From Actinomycetota bacterium (lineage in GTDB: Bacteria > Actinomycetota > Acidimicrobiia > Acidimicrobiales > AC-25), in NCBI GenBank assembly GCA_005888395.1, contig VAXF01000008.1:1-9544 (forward strand): DNA of 9,544 nt. The letters run 5' to 3'. The position numbers and the translations under genes were made by a program. Below, one piece after another: positions 1 to 9,544 of the stretch. A model generated the notes under the pieces. That model ran no database searches. It was not told the DNA's origin and saw only the letters and a program-made list of their open reading frames with translations. Position 1 is the first letter of the stretch; the number at the start of each line of letters is the position of its first letter.

Positions 1-1
1 C

Positions 2-46
2 GAGGAGTTCGCGACCAAGGTCATGCCGGAGCTCTCCGCTGGCTGA
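2..46 (+). CDS. C-terminal end of a gene, possibly an LLM-class F420-dependent oxidoreductase (partial)
   Basis: Only the last 14 codons and a TGA stop (44-46) are in the window; the rest lies upstream. The visible tail reads EEFATKVMPELSAG. A helix ending in 'F...VMP.L' close to the stop is common at the C-terminus of luciferase-like monooxygenase family, F420-dependent oxidoreductases. The next gene is itself a probable F420-dependent PPOX protein, which fits that reading. Fourteen residues cannot establish a family, so the frame is fairly likely and the function is a guess. Confidence 0.4.
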   Translation, partial: EEFATKVMPELSAG

Positions 47-107
47 CCCCGATCGTTCTGGGCGCGAAATCGGTCGCTCGGACAGCCAATTACGCGCCCA
101 AAAGCGG

Positions 108-497
108 TTGGGGGCCGCGCGGGTCGCCAGGCTGGCGACGGCCGACGCCGCCGGCCGGCCCCACGTCGTGCCGGTGACGTTCGCGGTCGACGGCGACACC
201 CTCTACACGGCGGTCGACCAGAAGCCGAAGCGCACGACCGCGCTCAAGCGCCTCGACAACATCAGCGCCCGCCCCGACGTGTCGCTCCTCGTCGACCACT
301 ACGACGAGGACTGGGACCGCCTGTGGTGGGTGCGGCTCGACGGTCGCGCCCGGGTCGTCGACGATGGGCCCGAGCACGACCGCGGCGTCCAGCTGCTGGT
401 GGCGAAGTACGAGCAGTACCGCGCCCGCCCGCCCGCCGGCCCGGTGATCGTCATCGAGGTCACCGGCCGGCGAACGTGGAGCGCATCACCGGGCTGA
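108..497 (+). CDS. PPOX-class, probably F420-dependent oxidoreductase (Rv0121/TIGR03668-like)
   Basis: This is a small split-barrel flavin/F420-binding protein of the pyridoxamine 5'-phosphate oxidase superfamily, probably soluble; its substrate is unknown. From the TTG at 108 it has 129 residues. The order of landmarks matches the Rv0121-like F420 group: ARVARLATAD and GRPHVVPVTFAVDGDTLY at the N-terminus, then the cofactor-contact stretch DQKPKR with a following L.RL.NI, then LLVDHYDEDWDRLWWVR in the core strand, and VIVIEV near the end. The start is uncertain. The TTG is the only ATG/GTG/TTG available in frame after the previous gene, it has no visible Shine-Dalgarno, and it cuts off most of the N-terminal helix usual in the family. 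The frame stays open upstream and encodes a helix-like SDSQLRAQKRLG just before it. An F420 oxidoreductase immediately upstream would fit an F420-using host. Confidence 0.8.
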   Translation: MGAARVARLATADAAGRPHVVPVTFAVDGDTLYTAVDQKPKRTTALKRLDNISARPDVSLLVDHYDEDWDRLWWVRLDGRARVVDDGPEHDRGVQLLVAKYEQYRARPPAGPVIVIEVTGRRTWSASPG

Positions 498-510
498 TCG
501 TCGGCGCGGC

Positions 511-516
511 TACACT
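511..516 (+). promoter_or_regulatory. Candidate -10 box (TACACT) for gltB
   Basis: TACACT fits the actinobacterial TAnnnT -10 pattern and lies 14 bases after the stop of the PPOX gene, in the gap before gltB. It would place a transcription start near base 523 and give a leader of roughly 85-100 bases. No TTGACA-like -35 box is visible at 16-19 bases upstream, so the call rests on the -10 alone. Confidence 0.3.
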
Positions 517-521
517 CTCCT

Positions 522-608
522 CTCGCAGGACCGGGGTGGGCAATGGCGCCCTCTTCAACGAGGAAGCGTCCCGGTCGTCACCGACGGAACCACTGACCCT
601 TTCGCGAG
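522..608 (+). promoter_or_regulatory. Foldable 5' leader of gltB, possible cis-regulatory RNA
   Basis: Direct reading shows a stem pairing 529-538 with 567-576: seven consecutive Watson-Crick pairs (GACCGGG with CCCGGTC), two G-U wobbles and one G-C. It encloses 28 bases that can form small hairpins, for example CTTC 553-556 with GAAG 563-566, or CCTC 550-553 with GAGG 560-563. A further mini-hairpin is possible at 576-586 (CGTC-ACC-GACG). CTCGC at 522-526 is complementary to GCGAG at 604-608, which overlaps the probable ribosome binding site of gltB, so pairing could hide that site. This layout resembles a translational switch. GC-rich DNA gives such pairings by chance, and I recognise no known riboswitch class here. 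Confidence 0.3.
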
Positions 609-609
609 G
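606..609 (+). promoter_or_regulatory. Probable Shine-Dalgarno (GAGG) of gltB
   Basis: GAGG ends 11 bases before the ATG at 621. The competing in-frame GTG at 609 overlaps this motif and has no purine-rich site upstream, so the motif favours the ATG as the start. Confidence 0.45.
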
Positions 610-620
610 TGTGCCCACCA

Positions 621-4994
<4,374 letters not shown>

Positions 4995-5010
4995 GCGTTT
5001 CCTGCGGTCG

Positions 5011-5016
5011 TAGGCT
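5011..5016 (+). promoter_or_regulatory. Candidate leaderless -10 box (TAGGCT) of aconitase
   Basis: TAGGCT matches TAnnnT and lies exactly six bases before the ATG at 5023, so transcription would begin at or next to the A of the start codon. No Shine-Dalgarno is seen before that ATG, which supports leaderless translation. A weak TTGAGC at 4991-4996, overlapping the gltB stop, would leave only a 14-base spacer and is a poor -35. Confidence 0.45.
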
Positions 5017-5022
5017 GCGGGC

Positions 5023-7287
5023 ATGGCCGTCACCGCGAGCACGCCGCTGGAGCTGATCGAGGACGTGTACCGCCACCTGGCCGAGCGGGTGGCGCTCGGG
5101 CGCGAGCGACTGGGAAGGCCGCTCACGCTGGCCGAGAAGATCCTGTTCAACCACCTCGACGACCCCGAGCACCAGGAGCTCGACCGCGGCCATTCCTACG
5201 CCGAGTTCCGGCCCGACCGCGTCGCGATGCAGGACGCGACCGGCCAGATGGTGCTGCTCCAGTTCATGACCGCGGGTCTCCCGAAGGTGGTGGTGCCGAC
5301 CACGGTGCACTGCGATCACCTCATCCAGGCGCGCGTCGACGGCCCGGTCGACCTGCTCGCCGCCGAGGAGACCAACAGCGAGGTGTACGACTTCCTCCGC
5401 ACGGTCTCGGCCAAGTACGGCGTCGGCTTCTGGAAGCCGGGCTCGGGGATCATCCACCAGGTCGTCCTCGAGCAGTACGCCTTCCCCGGCGGGATGATGA
5501 TCGGCGCCGACAGCCACACGCCGAACGCGGGCGGACTCGCCATGATCGCCATTGGCGTCGGCGGCGCCGACGCGGTCGACGTGATGACCGGCGGCACCTT
5601 CGGCGTGCGCTGGCCCGAGCTCATCGGCGTTCACCTCACGGGCGAGCTCAACGGCTGGACGGCGCCCAAGGACATCATCCTCAAGGTGGCCGAGGTACTC
5701 ACGGTCAGGGGCGGCACCGGCGCGATCGTCGAGTACTTCGGGCCCGGCGCGGCGTCGGTGAGCGCGACGGGCAAGGGCACCGTGTGCAACATGGGCGCCG
5801 AGATCGGCGCAACGACCTCGCTGTTCCCCTACGACGACCGCAGCGCCGCCTACCTGAAGGCGACGGGCCGCGAGGCCTACGCCGATCGCGCCAACGCGGT
5901 GGCCGAGCACCTGCGGCCCGATCCCGAGGTCGACGACGACCCGGAGAAGTTCTTCGACCGCGTGATCGAGCTCGACCTGTCACGGCTCGAGCCCCACATC
6001 GTCGGACCGCACACGCCCGACCTCGCCCGCCCGGTCTCGAAGATGGGCGACGACGCCAAGGCCAACGGGTGGCCGCTGCACATCAGCAACTGCCTCGTCG
6101 GCTCGTGCACCAACTCGTCCTACGAAGACATCACCCGGGCCGCGAGCATCGCCCGCCAGGCGTCGGCGAAGGGCCTTCGGGCCAAGACACCGCTGCTGGT
6201 CACGCCGGGATCGGAGCGGGTGCGGGCGACCATCGAGCGCGACGGCCTGCTTGCCGACCTCGAGGCCATCGGCGCCACGGTGCTGGCGAACGCGTGCGGG
6301 CCGTGCATCGGCCAGTGGGCGCGCTCCGACATCGCCGAGGGCGAGGTCAACACGATCCTCAACTCCTACAACCGCAACTTCCCGAAGCGCAACGACGGCA
6401 ACGCGCAGACGCTCTCGTTCATCGGCTCACCCGAGATCGTGGTCGCCTACGCGTTGACCGGCACCCTCGACTTCGACCCGCTCAGCGACGAGGTCGACGG
6501 CGTCCGCCTCGAACCGCCGGTCGGCGAGGAGCTGCCGAGCCTGGGCTTCGAGAGCGGCGAGGAGGGCTTCCAGGCCCCGCCCGACGACGCCTCGGGCGTC
6601 GAGGTCGTGGTCGACCCGAACAGCGAGCGGCTCCAACTGCTCGAGCCGTTCCCCGCGTGGAACGGCAGCGACTACACCGAGCTGGCGCTGCTGCTGAAGG
6701 CCAAGGGCAAATGCACCACCGACCACATCTCTGCCGCGGGCTCGTGGCTCCGCTTCCGCGGCCACCTCGAGAACATCAGTCGCAACCTGTTCCTCGGTGT
6801 CACGAATGCGTTCACCGGCGAAACGGGGGAAGGCCGGTGCCCTGTGCACCACTCAACCGAGCCGCTCCCCGACGTCGCCCGCCACCTACGCGAGGCCGGT
6901 GTCGGCTGGGTCGTGGTCGGCGACGAGAACTACGGCGAGGGATCGTCGCGTGAGCACGCGGCGATGGAGCCCCGGTTGATGAACGGCAAGGCGGTCATCG
7001 TGCGCTCGTTCGCCCGCATCCACGAGACCAACCTCAAGAAGCAGGGCGTGCTCGCCCTCACGTTCGCCGACCCTGCCACCTACGACGAGGTGCGGGAGGA
7101 CGACCGCATCTCGATCCTCGGCCTCGCCGCCCTCGCCCCGGATACCGCGGTGCGCGGCCGCATCCACCACGCCGACGGGACCACCGTCGACTTCGAGTGC
7201 AACCACACCATGTCGCCGGAACACATCGAATGGTTCCGTGCCGGCAGCGCCCTCAACCTGATCCGGGCCCGGTACGAGGGTAGCTAG
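5023..7287 (+). CDS. Aconitate hydratase, mitochondrial type
   Basis: It catalyses citrate to isocitrate through cis-aconitate in the TCA cycle, in the cytosol, using a 4Fe-4S cluster. The 754-residue length matches mitochondrial-type aconitase rather than the roughly 890-residue AcnA/IRP1 type. The iron-sulfur domains come first: HCDHLIQ near the start, then GADSHTPNAGG. Cluster cysteines are Cys362 (GSCTNSSYED), Cys425 and Cys428 (NACGPCIGQW), the same spacing as 358/421/424 in mitochondrial aconitase. A linker around 485-530 leads to the swivelling domain 4, with TTDHISAAGSW and the active-site GDENYGEGSSREHA (Ser641-Ser642-Arg643). All catalytic landmarks are present. The gene follows gltB by 28 bases but has its own -10-like box and no Shine-Dalgarno, so it may be transcribed separately. 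Its product leads to 2-oxoglutarate, a substrate of GltB. I leave the symbol blank because acn/acnA/acnB naming is inconsistent for this type. Confidence 0.96.
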   Translation: MAVTASTPLELIEDVYRHLAERVALGRERLGRPLTLAEKILFNHLDDPEHQELDRGHSYAEFRPDRVAMQDATGQMVLLQFMTAGLPKVVVPTTVHCDHLIQARVDGPVDLLAAEETNSEVYDFLRTVSAKYGVGFWKPGSGIIHQVVLEQYAFPGGMMIGADSHTPNAGGLAMIAIGVGGADAVDVMTGGTFGVRWPELIGVHLTGELNGWTAPKDIILKVAEVLTVRGGTGAIVEYFGPGAASVSATGKGTVCNMGAEIGATTSLFPYDDRSAAYLKATGREAYADRANAVAEHLRPDPEVDDDPEKFFDRVIELDLSRLEPHIVGPHTPDLARPVSKMGDDAKANGWPLHISNCLVGSCTNSSYEDITRAASIARQASAKGLRAKTPLLVTPGSERVRATIERDGLLADLEAIGATVLANACGPCIGQWARSDIAEGEVNTILNSYNRNFPKRNDGNAQTLSFIGSPEIVVAYALTGTLDFDPLSDEVDGVRLEPPVGEELPSLGFESGEEGFQAPPDDASGVEVVVDPNSERLQLLEPFPAWNGSDYTELALLLKAKGKCTTDHISAAGSWLRFRGHLENISRNLFLGVTNAFTGETGEGRCPVHHSTEPLPDVARHLREAGVGWVVVGDENYGEGSSREHAAMEPRLMNGKAVIVRSFARIHETNLKKQGVLALTFADPATYDEVREDDRISILGLAALAPDTAVRGRIHHADGTTVDFECNHTMSPEHIEWFRAGSALNLIRARYEGS

Positions 7288-7298
7288 CGAGCGAGGGC

Positions 7299-7329
7299 GA
7301 CCCGGGACTAGTCACAACGGGTCATTGTG
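7299..7329 (+). repeat. Two overlapping, mutually exclusive inverted repeats after aconitase
   Basis: GACCCG (7299-7304) and CGGGTC (7318-7323) form a perfect 6-base dyad around a 13-base loop. CACAA (7313-7317) and TTGTG (7325-7329) form a second 5-base dyad around 7 bases. The two share bases, so only one can form as RNA. No T-run follows, so an intrinsic terminator is not well supported; an operator or attenuator before the next gene is an alternative. Confidence 0.3.
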
Positions 7330-7386
7330 CGGCCACGCCCCCGATGGGACGCTGCGGCATCGCGCGTCGACCGCGGCGCGCTTCAG

Positions 7387-7393
7387 AAGGAGG
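7387..7393 (+). promoter_or_regulatory. Strong Shine-Dalgarno (AAGGAGG) of the DUF3303 gene
   Basis: AAGGAGG is nearly a perfect anti-16S match and lies four bases before GTG 7398. It fixes the start and stands out because its neighbours lack recognisable ribosome binding sites, suggesting this transcript has a real 5' leader. Confidence 0.75.
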
Positions 7394-7397
7394 CACC

Positions 7398-7706
7398 GTG
7401 GCCAAGTACGTGATCCAGTGGAAGCCTCGCGACGGGCTGGCGGGCGACGAGGCTGCACCTCGTCGGTTGCTCGACGTCTTCTCCAAGTGGACGCCGGCGG
7501 CCGCCGACATCCAGCAGATGCTGGCGAGGGTGGACAACCAGGGTGGGCTGTCGATCGTCGAGACCGACAACGTCCTCAACATCCTTCGGGACGTCTCGAA
7601 GTTCGAGGTGTGGCTCGAGTTCTCGGTCACCCCCGTCGTCGACATCACCGACGCCGTGCCGGTGTTCAACGAGGCCATCGACTACACCGAGTCGATCCCG
7701 AAGTAA
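7398..7706 (+). CDS. DUF3303-family small protein
   Basis: This is a 102-residue protein, close to full length for DUF3303 (PF11746). It opens with the strand KYVIQWKPR, continues with a helix ending in FSKWTP, and carries the family-like SIVETDN followed by LRDVSKFEVWLEF and a C-terminal VTPVVDITDAVPVFNEAI. The alternating strand-helix pattern suggests a dimeric alpha/beta-barrel (ferredoxin-like) fold, which is an inference. No signal peptide, membrane segment or obvious catalytic residues are visible; the family has no established function that I know of. The start GTG 7398 is supported by AAGGAGG; starting further upstream at 7344 would ignore that site and add non-family residues. It follows aconitase by 110 bases and ends 12 bases from the stop of the convergent acyltransferase gene. 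Confidence 0.85.
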   Translation: MAKYVIQWKPRDGLAGDEAAPRRLLDVFSKWTPAAADIQQMLARVDNQGGLSIVETDNVLNILRDVSKFEVWLEFSVTPVVDITDAVPVFNEAIDYTESIPK

Positions 7707-7708
7707 CG

Positions 7709-7740
7709 GCGTCGCCCGTCAGTCGGAGCCGGGGCGGCGC
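7709..7740 (+). terminator. Candidate hairpin terminator between convergent genes
   Basis: Bases 7709-7717 pair with 7732-7740 in a 9-pair stem (eight Watson-Crick pairs and one G-U) with a 14-base loop, beginning two bases after the TAA of the DUF3303 gene. The far arm lies in the last codons of the minus-strand gene, so it could serve both convergent transcripts. There is no good T-run on either side, which weakens it as a classical intrinsic terminator. Confidence 0.4.
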
Positions 7741-9140
7741 TCGGTTTCGGCGTCGGGGTCGCCCCGGTAACCGGCGGGGAGGGTGCGGGCCAGCTCGTCC
7801 GGGGTCGGCTCGCGGCGGACGCGCGCCTCCGGAGGGAGCAGGCCGGTGATCGCCTCCATGATCGTGCGCGTGTCGTCGTCGAGGTCGTCGTAGGCGAGCG
7901 GCACCTCGTCGCCGACACGCGTGCGCACGAGGGGGGGGTTCGTCACGTTCAGCACGTTCGGCACGCGCGCGTTGCGGGGCCATACAGACTCGGTTCCCCA
8001 GAGGCCGATCGGCACGACGGGAGCGTGGGTCAGGCGCGCGAGACGGGCCGCGCCCCACCGGCCCTTGAGATCGGGGTCGAAGAACGCCCGCCCGCGAGGG
8101 ATGGTGCCCTGCGGCATCATCGCCACCAGCTCGCCCGCCTCCAGCGCGCGCGCCGCCTCTCTCAGCGGCTCGTCGGAACCCGACCCGCGTTCGACACGGA
8201 TGCCTCCGAGCGCCCGCGCCAGCTGCCCGACGATCGGCGCGTCGAACACCTCCTTCTTCCCGAGAAAGCGGAGGGCACGCCCGGAGCGCGCGACCGTGAG
8301 CCCGACGGCGACGGTGTCGAAGTAGCTGCGGTGGTTGGCCACGACGATGCCGGGCCCGTCCGCGGGGATGCCCTCGGTGCCGCCGATGTCGAAGCGGGCG
8401 AACGGGATGAGCTCAGGGCGGGCCAGCAACCGGAGCACGTCGAAGGGTTCGACCCCGGCCACCTTCCGCACGCCCGGCGGCACGTCGAGATGCACGACGG
8501 GCCAGCGCCGAGCCGCGGCCACGAGCCGCAACCGGGGGTCCGGGTTCACCGCGTGCGGGTGAGCAACGGACGAGAGCAGCGGTACGTCGTAGACGCTGTC
8601 GGAGTACGCCCAGCTCTCCGCGACCGACACGCCGTTGGCGTCGGCCCACCGGCGCACCGCGGCCAGCTTGCCCGTGAACCACACGAACTCGCCGTCGATC
8701 CTCCCGGTGTAACGCCCGTCGGCCTCCGCGTAGCGGGTGGCGACGACGTCGTCGAAGTCGAGACGTCGGGCCAGCGGCGCGACGAGGTCATAAGGCGTGG
8801 TGGTGGCGAGAATGGCGGGACGGCCGGCGGCACGGTGCTCGTCGATCAGCACGCGCGCGTACGGGAGGACATCGTCGACGAGCCGGTCGGCCGCCTGCTC
8901 CGCCGCCTCTCGGACGATCGTGGGTGACCATCCCTCGACGACGCGCACCGCTTGGCGCGCCAGCGCCATGCTGAAGAGGGTCTCGCCCAGGATCTCGTAG
9001 GTCTTGTAGAGGAGCCCCTGCCCGGGAAGTCGGCGATCGGGTGCGACGCCGGCGGCCACCAGCGCTTCGGTCAGCAACGGTCCGCTCGCCCCTCGCAGGA
9101 GCGTGCGGTCGAGGTCGAAGAAGGCCGCGGCGCTGCCCAT
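7719..9140 (-). CDS. HAD-IB phosphatase / 1-acyl-glycerol-3-phosphate acyltransferase fusion
   Basis: The product has 473 residues and two domains, as in the mycobacterial Rv2483c (PlsC) type. Residues 1-220 form an HAD-IB (SerB-like) hydrolase: motif I FFDLDRT with Asp9 and Asp11, motif II LATTTPYD at 111-118, Lys158, and motif IV YSDSVYD with Asp181 and Asp185. All catalytic positions are present. Residues about 245-430 form a PlsC-type acyltransferase: NHRSYFD with His270 and Asp275 (HX4D), FLGKKEVF, GGIRVERG, and PQGTIPRG at 343-350 in place of the usual EGT motif. The acyltransferase step would turn lysophosphatidate into phosphatidate at the membrane; the role of the phosphatase half is unknown. 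There is no clear transmembrane helix. ATG 9140 begins right before motif I and has a leaderless-type -10 box. A run of eight C lies at codons 401-404. Rv2483c is longer (about 580 residues). Confidence 0.92.
   Translation of the reverse strand: MGSAAAFFDLDRTLLRGASGPLLTEALVAAGVAPDRRLPGQGLLYKTYEILGETLFSMALARQAVRVVEGWSPTIVREAAEQAADRLVDDVLPYARVLIDEHRAAGRPAILATTTPYDLVAPLARRLDFDDVVATRYAEADGRYTGRIDGEFVWFTGKLAAVRRWADANGVSVAESWAYSDSVYDVPLLSSVAHPHAVNPDPRLRLVAAARRWPVVHLDVPPGVRKVAGVEPFDVLRLLARPELIPFARFDIGGTEGIPADGPGIVVANHRSYFDTVAVGLTVARSGRALRFLGKKEVFDAPIVGQLARALGGIRVERGSGSDEPLREAARALEAGELVAMMPQGTIPRGRAFFDPDLKGRWGAARLARLTHAPVVPIGLWGTESVWPRNARVPNVLNVTNPPLVRTRVGDEVPLAYDDLDDDTRTIMEAITGLLPPEARVRREPTPDELARTLPAGYRGDPDAETERRPGSD
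7931..7938 (-). repeat. C8 homopolymer within the HAD-PlsC fusion
   Basis: Eight G on the plus strand are read as eight C in the minus-strand coding frame, at Asn401-Pro402-Pro403-Leu404 near the end of the acyltransferase domain. The frame is in register on both sides. It is the longest single-base run I noticed in the window. Confidence 0.9.
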
Positions 9141-9147
9141 GCGGCAG

Positions 9148-9153
9148 AACCTA
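9148..9153 (-). promoter_or_regulatory. Candidate leaderless -10 box (TAGGTT) of the HAD-PlsC fusion
   Basis: Read on the minus strand, TAGGTT is followed by seven bases and then ATG (9140-9138). No Shine-Dalgarno is present, so a transcript starting at the ATG is plausible. I see no -35 consensus at 17-18 bases upstream. Confidence 0.45.
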
Positions 9154-9165
9154 GTAGACGACCAC

Positions 9166-9171
9166 TACCTT
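9166..9171 (+). promoter_or_regulatory. Candidate leaderless -10 box (TACCTT) of the membrane protein gene
   Basis: TACCTT fits TAnnnT and ends six bases before GTG 9178, in a 37-base divergent gap. There is no Shine-Dalgarno before this GTG. The box supports GTG 9178 over the in-frame ATG at 9139, though a -35 is not visible. Confidence 0.4.
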
Positions 9172-9177
9172 CCCGCC

Positions 9178-9544
9178 GTGGTCGCTCGACAACTTCGGCC
9201 CGAGCGCACGGTCGTCCTCGTCCTGCTCGCAGCAGGCGTGTTGGTGCTGTTCTGGCGACCGCTGCTGGGCGTGTCGGCGTTCTCGGCCGACGACATGACG
9301 TCCCTCGACGCGCCGTGGGTCGAGCACGCGCCGCCGGGGTACCACCCCACGAACCTCGCCCTCGGTGACACGGTCAACTACGCCCTGCCCGCCGAGGTCG
9401 TGTTGCGTCACGCGCTCGTGCGGCACCACTTCCCCCTGTGGGACCCCGACGTGGGCCTCGGTACGCCGCTCGGCGCGAGCCTCACCATCCCGGTCCTCAG
9501 CCCGTTCCACCTGCTCCAGCTGCTCTTCCCGCTGTGGTACGGGC
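9178..9544 (+). CDS. Multi-spanning membrane protein, YfhO/GT-C glycosyltransferase-like (partial)
   Basis: The frame is open from GTG 9178 to the window edge, giving 122 residues of an N-terminus. Residues 11-26 are a hydrophobic segment (TVVLVLLAAGVLVLFW) preceded by several arginines, which fits a first transmembrane helix with a cytoplasmic start. After an external-looking loop comes GDTVNYALPAE (63-73), then HHFPLWDPDVGLGTPLGAS (83-101) and SPFHLLQLLFPLWYG at the edge. The pattern 'D..Y..P......H.FPLW.P....G.P' resembles the first periplasmic loop of YfhO-type and related lipid-linked sugar transferases. The family call is from memory of that loop and the catalytic region is incomplete. 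An in-frame ATG at 9139 would add 13 residues and overlap the start codon of the divergent gene; GTG 9178 is preferred for its TAnnnT box. Confidence 0.65.
   Translation, partial: MVARQLRPERTVVLVLLAAGVLVLFWRPLLGVSAFSADDMTSLDAPWVEHAPPGYHPTNLALGDTVNYALPAEVVLRHALVRHHFPLWDPDVGLGTPLGASLTIPVLSPFHLLQLLFPLWYG

Noticed and set aside
498..620. Known glnA/glutamine-type or c-di-AMP riboswitch before gltB
   Set aside because: I could not match the conserved core sequences of those classes; only a generic foldable leader is supported.
8025..8927. 300-codon plus-strand frame opposite the HAD-PlsC fusion
   Set aside because: Antisense to a gene with two complete sets of active-site motifs; low-complexity Arg/Asp/Gly composition.

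Overview
The window is high-GC DNA (strong G/C at third codon positions) with short intergenic gaps. It carries F420-type oxidoreductase genes, a mitochondrial-type aconitase and a HAD/PlsC fusion of the Rv2483c type. It also has genes preceded by a TAnnnT box 6-7 bases before the start codon, as in leaderless actinobacterial transcripts. Together these suggest an actinobacterium, plausibly Acidimicrobiia. That placement is inferred from gene content, because no phylogenetic marker is present.

Layout, left to right. (1) Bases 2-46 are the last codons of a gene whose tail resembles a luciferase-like (LLM) F420 oxidoreductase. (2) Bases 108-497 encode a PPOX-fold, probably F420-dependent oxidoreductase whose true start is unclear. 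(3) Bases 498-620 hold a possible promoter and a leader able to fold, in front of (4) gltB, the large subunit of glutamate synthase, at 621-4994. (5) Aconitase lies at 5023-7287, 28 bases after gltB, with its own promoter-like box. (6) Bases 7288-7397 are non-coding with small dyads, followed by (7) a small DUF3303-family protein at 7398-7706 with a strong Shine-Dalgarno. (8) Convergent to it, on the minus strand, is a HAD phosphatase-acyltransferase fusion at 9140-7719. (9) Divergent from that fusion, a multi-spanning membrane protein starts at about 9178 and runs off the window.

Functionally, aconitase makes isocitrate, the route to 2-oxoglutarate, which GltB combines with glutamine to form glutamate. 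The pair therefore sits at the junction of carbon and nitrogen metabolism, although they do not clearly form one operon. GltB looks like the NADPH-dependent type that needs a small subunit (GltD), which is not encoded here. The HAD-PlsC fusion belongs to phospholipid synthesis.

No gap exceeds 300 bases. I see no rRNA, tRNA, CRISPR, insertion sequence or integrase. The window reads as an ordinary housekeeping region and I find no convincing new multi-gene system. The points most worth following are the foldable gltB leader, the compact face-to-face promoter between 9140 and 9178, the unresolved start of the PPOX gene, and the C8 tract in the fusion gene.
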